Positions 1 to 4,193 of a DNA stretch of 6,452 bases are shown here, piece after piece. The translations under genes and the position numbers were made by a program. Under the pieces are notes generated by a model, which did not search any database, had not been told where the DNA came from, and was given only the letters and a program-made list of their open reading frames with translations. Source of the DNA: Candidatus Omnitrophota bacterium. GTDB lineage: Bacteria > Omnitrophota > Gorgyraeia > Gygaellales > Profunditerraquicolaceae. The first letter of the stretch is position 1. Every line of letters starts with the position of its first letter. The stretch lies in contig JAQTZX010000086.1 of assembly GCA_028687525.1 (NCBI GenBank), positions 1 to 6,452 of the forward strand, in the 5' to 3' direction.

Positions 1-2
1 AG

Positions 3-113
3 GAAATTAAATCAAAAAATCTTGATAAGATTTGGGACCTTGCCCGTAATAAGCAGAAATTCATTGAGTATGTGACGGACGAGGTTAATGCTCTTATGAA
101 GGATACCCAATGA
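3..113 (+). CDS. arsF: ArsF-like protein, C-terminal fragment (5' end outside window)
   Basis: An open frame enters from the left edge and stops at TGA 111-113, giving the last 36 residues of a protein that ends VNALMKDTQ. The fragment has no catalytic motif. The tail (NLDKIWDLARNKQKFIEYV followed by a short acidic helix) resembles my recollection of the C-terminus of ArsF-family proteins, the small thioredoxin-like partner encoded next to ArsG in arsEFG operons. There ArsE and ArsF are thought to reduce nitroaromatic arsenicals before ArsG exports the trivalent amino product. The stop overlaps the start of the next gene (ATGA), which indicates translational coupling. The identification rests mostly on the position before an ArsG-type permease; another small redox protein is possible. 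Confidence 0.6.
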   Translation, partial: EIKSKNLDKIWDLARNKQKFIEYVTDEVNALMKDTQ

Positions 114-799
114 TGGAGTTATTAATCGTTTTAGGCTCTGCGCTGTGGCTGGGAATATTGACGTCAATCAGTCCTTGTCCTTTGGCGACAAACATCGCGG
201 CTGTATCATTTCTTTCAAAAAAGATCGTGCATCCGTTAATGGTATTTTTGTCAGGGCTTGCCTATACGCTTGGCAGAATGGTTGCGTACGCGGCGCTTGG
301 CTGGATCATTATTAGTTCGTTTTTAAGCGTTCCGCAAGTCGCGCAATTTTTGCAGAAATATATGGTTAAGGCCTTGGGGCCTCTACTGATAATTACAGGG
401 TTATTTCTACTTGAAGTCATTACTTTGAAGTTGCCCGGGATATCGTTATCTCAAAAGCATCACAATAAGCTCGTTGAGTCCGGTGCTCTGGGAGCTTTTT
501 TTTTGGGATTGATATTCGCTTTGGCGTTTTGCCCGGTTTCAGCGGCGTTATTCTTCGGCAGTCTTATTCCTTTGGCGCTTAATAGCAAAGCATGGGCGTT
601 TTTGCCGTTTATTTATGGAATAGGGACCGGGCTTCCGGTATTGGGATTTGCGCTGGCAATTGCCTTGGGCGTTACCTCAATGAGTCATTGGTTCAACAAG
701 GTCACGAAGCTGGAGTTTTACACTCGCAGAATTACCGGAGTTATTTTTATTGTCGTCGGGTTGTATTACACAGGGATTTATGTCCTGTGGTTATTTTAA
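110..799 (+). CDS. arsG: ArsG-type organoarsenical efflux permease (DsbD/CcdA-like membrane protein)
   Basis: This 229-residue integral membrane protein has about six hydrophobic segments (roughly residues 4-22, 43-70, 86-106, 126-155, 160-188, 207-228). Two signature cysteine motifs mark it as DsbD/CcdA-like: SISPCPLATN with Cys23 in TM1, and AFCPVSAALFFGSLIPL with Cys141 in TM4. A paired-cysteine membrane protein of this size next to an ArsF-like gene fits ArsG, reported to export trivalent aromatic arsenicals. A thiol/disulfide or cytochrome c maturation role (CcdA) is the main alternative, but no cytochrome or thioredoxin maturation genes are nearby. The start is ATG 110, overlapping the upstream stop, with AAGGA at 99-103 as ribosome site; the second ATG at 113 is equally usable. 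A ribosome site and a decayed arsenite permease follow at once, supporting an arsenic operon. Confidence 0.75.
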   Translation: MMELLIVLGSALWLGILTSISPCPLATNIAAVSFLSKKIVHPLMVFLSGLAYTLGRMVAYAALGWIIISSFLSVPQVAQFLQKYMVKALGPLLIITGLFLLEVITLKLPGISLSQKHHNKLVESGALGAFFLGLIFALAFCPVSAALFFGSLIPLALNSKAWAFLPFIYGIGTGLPVLGFALAIALGVTSMSHWFNKVTKLEFYTRRITGVIFIVVGLYYTGIYVLWLF

Positions 800-808
800 G
801 GAGTGCGG

Positions 809-890
809 ATGGAACACGTTATTCCTGGGGAACGAAAACTAAGTTTTTTGAGAAATATCTCACCGGCCGGGTTGTGCTCTGTGCCGGTAT
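809..890 (+). pseudogene. ACR3-type arsenite permease, frameshifted N-terminal remnant
   Basis: An AAGGAG ribosome site (798-803) lies 5 nt before ATG 809, just after arsG. The frame reads MEHVIPGERKLSFL and then leaves homology, stopping at TGA 893-895 after 28 codons. The +1 frame continues as FEKYLTGRVVLCAGM. Joined, this reads KLSFFEKYLTxxVxLC, which resembles the N-terminus of ACR3-family arsenite efflux permeases (typically KLSFxxRYLTxWxxLxM). Loss of one T from the T run at 845-850 explains the shift. The rest of the permease (about 350 residues in the family) is absent; sequence after about 890 has no recognisable homology and soon enters the fluoride-riboswitch repeat. The order arsF-arsG-ACR3 is sensible for an arsenic operon. 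The identification depends on about 20 residues and could be another short-leader membrane protein. Confidence 0.5.
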
Positions 891-930
891 GGTGAAGATT
901 CGTTTACGAGCACAAAATTGGTTTAAGATT

Positions 931-998
931 GGGGTTTGCCAATAACCGCCTCAACAGGCTGACAACTCCTGCGAAAAGAGAGGAGGGATCAGTTTATG
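931..998 (+). promoter_or_regulatory. Fluoride (crcB) riboswitch, degraded copy 1
   Basis: The 3' two thirds of the fluoride aptamer are present: GTTTGCC, AATAACC, the GCCT/AGGC hairpin (948-951 with 956-959), CTGACAACTCCTGC. GGGG at 931-934 plus TT can pair with AACTCC (964-969), keeping a six-pair P1-like helix. The essential 5' element GGCGATG seen in copy 2 is absent (TTAAGATT instead), and no promoter stands before it. CTCCT (966-970) is complementary to AGGAG of the ribosome site (981-985), so the ancestral switch probably masked translation initiation when fluoride was absent. This copy is probably non-functional. Confidence 0.75.
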
Positions 999-1098
999 TT
1001 GAGGTTTTTTATTATAGGGTTAGGCGGCGCGATCGGGACAATCCTGCGTTACGCTATGGCCAGGCAAAAGTGGTTGCGGATCGCTGGAAGACGGAATA
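934..1098 (+). repeat. Direct repeat copy 1 (fluoride riboswitch / fluC 5' module)
   Basis: This 165-bp segment matches 2517-2681 with 5 mismatches (positions 1036, 1054, 1060, 1061, 1062) and no gaps. Identity stops abruptly on both sides. It contains the 3' part of a fluoride aptamer, the ribosome site and the first codons of fluC. The copies flank about 1.4 kb of gene-poor DNA in direct orientation. Confidence 0.95.
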
Positions 1099-1130
1099 AA
1101 GGGGGTCGCGTCTTTACTCTTTACTGTTGA
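996..1130 (+). pseudogene. fluC: Truncated fluoride channel FluC/CrcB, copy 1
   Basis: After an AGGAGG site (981-986), ATG 996 opens a 44-codon frame beginning MLRFFIIGLGGAIGTILRYAM. That is the first membrane segment of the FluC/CrcB fluoride exporter family, with its GGxxGxxxRY signature. A full FluC has about 120 residues and four membrane segments; here homology ends after about residue 21. The frame then runs through basic sequence (KWLRIAGRRN) into the REP-like palindrome, where it stops. The upstream fluoride aptamer independently supports the identity. With only one membrane segment it cannot form the dimeric channel, so it is treated as a remnant. Confidence 0.8.
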
Positions 1131-1165
1131 GAAGAAGGCTGTGTCAACTGTAAAGACGCGACCCC
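1101..1165. repeat. REP-like palindromic element
   Basis: The arms GGGGTCGCGTCTTTAC (1102-1117) and its perfect 16-bp complement (1150-1165) enclose a second complementary pair, GTTGA (1126-1130) and TCAAC (1144-1148), with a GAAGAAGGCTGTG loop. The left arm holds a 7-nt tandem duplication (TCTTTAC twice, 1111-1124), so the left side bulges. The size and GC-rich ends followed by a thymine stretch resemble REP/MITE hairpins of the kind mobilised by REP-associated tyrosine transposases. It sits exactly where copy 1 of the fluC repeat ends. Confidence 0.75.
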
Positions 1166-1247
1166 AGATTATATTGTAAGCGTGAGATATACCGTACGGG
1201 TTAGGTATTTAAAAAGAAAACGCTTGCATAAATAGTGAAAAGTATCC

Positions 1248-1276
1248 TTGATTTGTTAAGTTAGTTACGCTATACT
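1248..1276 (+). promoter_or_regulatory. Sigma-70-type promoter
   Basis: TTGATT (1248-1253) and TATACT (1271-1276) are separated by 17 bp, a strong match to the housekeeping consensus. The predicted start near 1283 falls on the first bases of the terminator hairpin below. It is the only good promoter seen upstream of the exported-protein gene. Confidence 0.65.
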
Positions 1277-1283
1277 TGTATTC

Positions 1284-1333
1284 GCCACGGATATTTCCGG
1301 ATTGAAACCGGAAATATAGCCGTGGCTTTTTTT
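1284..1333 (+). terminator. Strong intrinsic terminator immediately downstream of a promoter
   Basis: GCCACGG plus ATATTTCCGG (1284-1300) pairs with CCGGAAATAT (1308-1317) and CCGTGGC (1320-1326), leaving a 7-nt loop and a 2-nt bulge (AG), followed by seven T (1327-1333). It begins within about 8 nt of the -10 box, so the promoter's transcript would be essentially this hairpin unless polymerase reads through. A further 9-bp inverted repeat, TTGTATTCG (1276-1284) and CGAATACAA (1345-1353), brackets the structure. Confidence 0.8.
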
Positions 1334-1353
1334 ATGTTTGTGCGCGAATACAA

Positions 1354-1516
1354 AAATACCCGGCTTTGAAAACCGGGAATAGGCGTCCGGGGAATCTTTC
1401 TTCCGGCGCAATAATTTCAAACACGAGGCCGATAGAGTTCAATAGGAAATAAGAGATCGTAACAATTAAAAAGAATACACATGCCGGTGGACTGAAGATA
1501 TGTGTATTCACGTAAC
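1354..1516 (+). promoter_or_regulatory. Structured leader of the exported-protein gene
   Basis: This non-coding stretch follows the terminator. It holds a CCCGG/CCGGG hairpin (1359-1363 with 1373-1377) and a 7-bp hairpin with one bulged T (1383-1390 with 1403-1409). A perfect 9-bp stem, AATACACAT (1474-1482) with ATGTGTATT (1500-1508), ends 8 nt before the ribosome site. The three-hairpin layout suggests a regulated 5' leader, but it does not match any riboswitch class I know. Confidence 0.4.
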
Positions 1517-1529
1517 AAAGGAGGAATTT

Positions 1530-2099
1530 GTGAAAAAAGTGAAATTGTTTTTGTCACTACTGGTTATTGCGTTGTTTCTGCATTCCGCTTATGCTCAAGC
1601 CGCTGGAATCGAGTATCGTGCAAATCGCGTGGTTGCAAAAGAGGGATATGGCGGGTTCATACGGGTGTCGGAGGTGGCGCGGGCAGCCAGTTCACGAAAA
1701 AAAAGTGTGGCATTGAGGTTCGGCATGAACTATTACTGGGGGAAGATCGGCGCGGGCAGCGTTACGACTGAAGATAAGCTTGATAACGGCGCGGTGATAG
1801 CGAGCAGTAATACGGAAGTCAGGAATAATGCGCTGGTAAGCTCGATCAGTTCTCCTTCAGGAGGCGGATCGTCCACGATGGACCTTATTACCGGAGACAT
1901 AACTATCCGCGCGTCGGGCGGGCATACGGCAACTGAAAATACCGTGAAGCCGGAACAAAAGTCCGAATATGCGCAAGCTGTTCAGAATATGGCTGCTGCG
2001 GTCGAAACGCAGTTGTCTAAAGAGACGAATGCGGAGAAGAAAGTTTTTCTGCAGAGGGTAGCGGCGTATTTGAGCAAGGTGCTAGGTGCTATGTGCTAA
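1530..2099 (+). CDS. Small exported protein of unknown function
   Basis: GTG 1530 is preferred over the in-frame ATG at 1500: a perfect AAAGGAGG (1517-1524) lies 5 nt upstream of it, and starting there puts a classic signal peptide at the N-terminus (MKKVK, hydrophobic LFLSLLVIALFL, then HSAYA with likely cleavage after Ala22). ATG 1500 would bury the signal and lies inside a hairpin. The mature part is about 167 residues with no lipobox, no cysteine except the last residue, and no domain I recognise. It has a basic patch (SSRKK, 54-58), a Ser/Gly-rich low-complexity stretch near 108-115 (SSPSGGGSS), and an amphipathic C-terminal helix from about 146 on. It is probably periplasmic or surface located. 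The gene stands alone between remnants, with its own promoter/terminator and leader. The final residues VLGAMC are encoded by a short tandem repeat and may not be ancestral. Confidence 0.7.
   Translation: MKKVKLFLSLLVIALFLHSAYAQAAGIEYRANRVVAKEGYGGFIRVSEVARAASSRKKSVALRFGMNYYWGKIGAGSVTTEDKLDNGAVIASSNTEVRNNALVSSISSPSGGGSSTMDLITGDITIRASGGHTATENTVKPEQKSEYAQAVQNMAAAVETQLSKETNAEKKVFLQRVAAYLSKVLGAMC
2077..2097 (+). repeat. Heptanucleotide tandem repeat at a gene end
   Basis: Three imperfect copies of AGGTGCT (AGGTGCT, AGGTGCT, ATGTGCT) overlap the stop codon of the exported-protein gene and specify its last residues. Copy-number change by one unit would shift the frame and alter the C-terminus. Confidence 0.6.
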
Positions 2100-2241
2100 G
2101 CATAAGCTATTCCTAAAGAATCTTAAACGGGAGAAATTAACTAAAACCGGGAAAGAATATTTTTCAAGAGCGGTAAAGAAAAAGGTTTTGGCTTTAGCCA
2201 ATCCAGGGTTGCATCGTTTGTCTCAGAAATTACTGGATTAA
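2086..2241 (+). pseudogene. Possible C-terminal remnant of a winged-helix DNA-binding protein
   Basis: A 51-codon frame opens after a stop at 2083-2085 and closes at TAA 2239-2241. Its middle reads LKREKLTKTGKEYFSRAVKKK, followed by VLALANPGLHRLSQKLLD. The phrase LTKTGKEYFSR resembles the end of the wing plus first residues of the last helix in MarR/PadR-like winged-helix regulators, where LTxxGxxxF is common. There is no N-terminal half, no ATG start and no ribosome site, and the frame begins inside the preceding gene's tandem repeat. It is best read as the tail of a decayed regulator. A small real protein cannot be excluded. Confidence 0.3.
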
Positions 2242-2251
2242 TTTCCTCCCC

Positions 2252-2461
2252 CTAAAAATTTTTCCGGTTTTTTTTCCTTCGAATAATTCGTTCAGGGCAG
2301 GAAAAGATAGCGTTTGGCGGGGCAAACGGTTGGTTTTAAAGCACCGTCCGGTTCCGGATCCGTCAAATTTTACAGGAACATATGATGAGAAGTTGAGCAG
2401 GACCAAAGAAGTCAGGGAGCAAATAGAAGCCAAGATAAAAGACTGGTTGAAGGCGGCATGA
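2252..2461 (+). pseudogene. Possible C-terminal remnant of a PlsC-like lysophospholipid acyltransferase
   Basis: An open frame ending at TGA 2459-2461 reads KIFPVFFPSNNSFRAGKDSVW, then RGKRLVLKHRPVPDPSNF, then TYDEKLSRTKEVREQIEAKI. The pattern fits the last third of 1-acylglycerol-3-phosphate acyltransferase-like proteins: a PVxxxxxNSFRxGK segment, a basic strand leading to a GxPI-like turn (here HRPVP), and a terminal helix with TxEVRxxIE. The catalytic HxxxxD region is not present upstream, where stops interrupt the frame, and there is no start codon or ribosome site. An eight-T run (2268-2275) lies near the 5' end of homology. The call rests on pattern resemblance only. Confidence 0.35.
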
Positions 2462-2467
2462 TTTCGC

Positions 2468-2496
2468 TTAAAAAAACTTGTTTTATCCGATAAAAT
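2468..2496 (+). promoter_or_regulatory. Candidate promoter for the fluoride riboswitch copy 2
   Basis: TTAAAA (2468-2473) and TAAAAT (2491-2496) are spaced by 17 bp. A start near 2503 would place the 5' end about 5 nt before the aptamer's GGCGATG, as expected for a fluoride switch leader. The -35 box is only a partial match. Confidence 0.4.
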
Positions 2497-2507
2497 ATCT
2501 TTACACT

Positions 2508-2581
2508 GGCGATGATGTTTGCCAATAACCGCCTCAACAGGCTGACAACTCCTGCGAAAAGAGAGGAGGGATCAGTTTATG
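2508..2581 (+). promoter_or_regulatory. Fluoride (crcB) riboswitch, copy 2
   Basis: The conserved elements appear in order: GGCGATG (2508-2514), TTTGCC, AATAACC, the GCCT/AGGC hairpin (2531-2534 with 2539-2542), then CTGACAACTCCTGC. GGC 2508-2510 can pair with GCC 2521-2523. CTCCT (2549-2553) is complementary to AGGAG of the ribosome site (2564-2568), giving a translational off-state. The P1 partner of AACTCC (2547-2552) should read like GGAGTT, but here it is GATGTT (2514-2519), leaving two mismatches, so ligand control may be impaired. Confidence 0.85.
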
Positions 2582-2681
2582 TTGAGGTTTTTTATTATAG
2601 GGTTAGGCGGCGCGATCGTGACAATCCTGCGTTACGTTATGGGTTGGCAAAAGTGGTTGCGGATCGCTGGAAGACGGAATA
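2517..2681 (+). repeat. Direct repeat copy 2 (fluoride riboswitch / fluC 5' module)
   Basis: This is the partner of 934-1098, with 160 of 165 positions identical. It has a candidate promoter and the complete 5' side of the aptamer directly upstream, so it looks more like the original location than copy 1. Confidence 0.95.
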
Positions 2682-2692
2682 TAATACAATAA
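2579..2692 (+). pseudogene. fluC: Truncated fluoride channel FluC/CrcB, copy 2
   Basis: ATG 2579 follows AGGAGG (2564-2569) and opens a 37-codon frame starting MLRFFIIGLGGAIVTILRYVM. The second glycine of the FluC GGxxG signature has become Val14 (copy 1 retains Gly14). Homology to FluC ends near residue 21, at the same point as copy 1, and the frame stops at TAA 2690-2692. About 100 residues and three membrane segments are missing compared with an intact fluoride channel. The protein could not export fluoride alone. The identical breakpoint in both copies means truncation preceded duplication. Confidence 0.75.
2657..2685 (+). promoter_or_regulatory. Candidate promoter for the MATE gene, partly inside repeat copy 2
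   Basis: TTGCGG (2657-2662) and a perfect TATAAT (2680-2685) are 17 bp apart. The predicted start near 2692 gives a leader of about 140 nt before the MATE start. In copy 1 the matching -10 position reads TAAAGG at the edge of the REP-like element, so only copy 2 can act as a promoter. Confidence 0.5.
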
Positions 2693-2749
2693 CCGCATAG
2701 TTCGTTAAATTACAGGCATCCTGCACTTGAAGTCATTGGGATAGAAAAC

Positions 2750-2816
2750 ATGGCTGGTCTCTATTAAAAACCGGTAAACTTATAGGGGCAGGCCAGTAAT
2801 TATTTCATCCGGTTAG
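2750..2816 (+). promoter_or_regulatory. Structured leader with predicted H-type pseudoknot before the MATE gene
   Basis: CTGG (2754-2757) pairs with CCAG (2793-2796), and CTCTAT (2759-2764) pairs with ATAGGG (2782-2787, one G-U). The hairpin loop holds AACCGG (2769-2774), perfectly complementary to CCGGTT (2809-2814) downstream, so a six-pair pseudoknot can form about 15 nt before the start codon. No strong ribosome site follows. I do not match it to a known riboswitch class. Confidence 0.45.
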
Positions 2817-2830
2817 CAGTTAAATAATGT

Positions 2831-4177
2831 ATGGCGCTTTTAGTTAAAGATAGAGTTTTTTCTACAGTTATACGCATGGCTGTTCCGATGTTAGCCGGGA
2901 CATTTGCCATGAATGCGTATAATTTGGTCGATACCTGGTTTGTGTCGCGGCTTGGGACTAACGCCCTGGCGGCGATGTCGTTCACGTTCCCGGTTGTCAT
3001 GCTTATTGGTTTTATTATGCGCGGGTTGGGGACCGGAGCCATGACGGTGGTTGCGCATGCCTTAGGTAAGGGGAAACAGAATACCGCTGCGAGAATTACG
3101 ACGCATGCGGTTTTTTTATCTTCGAGCATAGCCTTGTGCCTGATGGTGGCCGGGTTTTTAACGATCAAACCGCTTTTCATGCGCTTGGGTGCAACAGGGG
3201 AGGTACTTGTACTGACGCAGCAGTATATGGAGATTTGGTATTACGGATTGGTTTTCAGAATTTTGCATATGATGTTTGCCGATATCATTATCGGCACGGG
3301 CCATACGAAGGCGGTCAGTTTTCTTATGGTTGCCGGTACTGTGCTGAATTGTGTTCTCGATCCCATGATGATCTTCGGATTGTGGGGGTTTCCAAGAATG
3401 GGAATACAGGGGGCAGCGTTAGCCACGGTTATTTCCGAAATGTTCGTGTTGATTATTGCTTTCCAATTTATCCATAAAAGGTATCATTTAATCCTTTTTG
3501 TTTCTCACTCGTTCTATCGTATTGCTGCTTCTTGGCGCAGGATCCTGCATATCGGTATTCCTGCCACGTTAAGTTCCATTTTGACTCCGTTATCTGCCGC
3601 GATTGTCATTAAGATAGTTTCCGGATTTGGCGAAGCTGCGGTTGCCGCTGTCGGGGTTGCCAGCCGTATCGAGATGTTTGCGTTTATGATTCCTATGACA
3701 GTAGGGATTTCGCTGGTTCCGTTTGTTGCCCAGAATTACGGGGCCAAGCGCTTCGACCGAATTAGAGCCGTGCGCAAAGGGACTATGCTGTTCGCGCTTG
3801 GTTTTGGTGCTATTATTGCGGTGGTTTTTTTGATTATCGCGCGCCCGCTGGGAAAATTGTTTTCCTCTGATCCCGGGGTTATTAATATCCTGGTGCGCTA
3901 TATTTACATTACTTGTTTTGGTTATGGTTTCTTGGAAGTGCATCGCTATGCCGCTTTCTATTTAATCGGTATCCACCAACCGGTATTTTCCGCTTTTTTA
4001 ACTGTGATTCGCGTGATTGTTTTAATGATACCTTTGGCATATTTCGGCGCAAAATTGTTTGGCGTCTCCGGGGTTTTTTGGGGCAGATTGGTAACCGATA
4101 TATTTTCCGCCGTTATAGGAATTATATGGACAGGCAGGATACTAAAGAAAGTTGCCGGTAATTCCATGCCGGGCTAA
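2831..4177 (+). CDS. MATE family efflux transporter
   Basis: A 448-residue polytopic protein with about twelve membrane segments in two homologous halves, the standard size for the multidrug and toxic compound extrusion family. The N-half begins RMAVPMLAGTFAMNAYNLVDTWFV and continues LGTNALAAMSFTFPV, the typical MATE pattern with an Asp in the first helix region. The C-half shows the repeated pattern IGIPATLSSILTPLS ... AVAAVGVASRIEMF ... LVPFVAQNYGAKRFDR. Members exchange Na+ or H+ for cationic drugs or metabolites across the inner membrane; the substrate cannot be deduced. ATG 2831 has no clear Shine-Dalgarno sequence, and an out-of-frame ATG at 2827 precedes it. The next in-frame Met (residue 17) would cut off the amphipathic start. 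The gene follows a structured leader and is 16 nt from the pyruvate kinase gene, so the two are probably co-transcribed. Confidence 0.93.
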   Translation: MALLVKDRVFSTVIRMAVPMLAGTFAMNAYNLVDTWFVSRLGTNALAAMSFTFPVVMLIGFIMRGLGTGAMTVVAHALGKGKQNTAARITTHAVFLSSSIALCLMVAGFLTIKPLFMRLGATGEVLVLTQQYMEIWYYGLVFRILHMMFADIIIGTGHTKAVSFLMVAGTVLNCVLDPMMIFGLWGFPRMGIQGAALATVISEMFVLIIAFQFIHKRYHLILFVSHSFYRIAASWRRILHIGIPATLSSILTPLSAAIVIKIVSGFGEAAVAAVGVASRIEMFAFMIPMTVGISLVPFVAQNYGAKRFDRIRAVRKGTMLFALGFGAIIAVVFLIIARPLGKLFSSDPGVINILVRYIYITCFGYGFLEVHRYAAFYLIGIHQPVFSAFLTVIRVIVLMIPLAYFGAKLFGVSGVFWGRLVTDIFSAVIGIIWTGRILKKVAGNSMPG

Positions 4178-4193
4178 ATCAGCAGGGAGATTT

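Noticed and set aside
872..915. Inverted repeat TTGTGCTC / GAGCACAA with a 28-nt gap
   Set aside because: It could be an insertion scar, but eight paired bases with a long loop and no T tract or duplicated target may be chance.
592..945. 117-residue open frame overlapping the 3' half of arsG
   Set aside because: Most of it is an alternative frame of the well-supported permease. Only its last part (after 840) matters, as the shifted continuation of the ACR3-like remnant.
1354..1516. Cyclic-di-GMP riboswitch as an explanation of the structured leader
   Set aside because: The GC-rich hairpins prompted the idea, but the conserved GCAAA and ACGCAAAGCC elements of that class are absent.
934..2681. 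Composite transposon bounded by the two 165-bp repeats
   Set aside because: The repeats carry no transposase or terminal inverted repeats, and no target duplication is seen. Recombination or local duplication is simpler.
2512..2700. 62-residue open frame over the second fluoride riboswitch
   Set aside because: It starts inside the aptamer, has no ribosome site and is out of frame with the recognisable FluC start at 2579.
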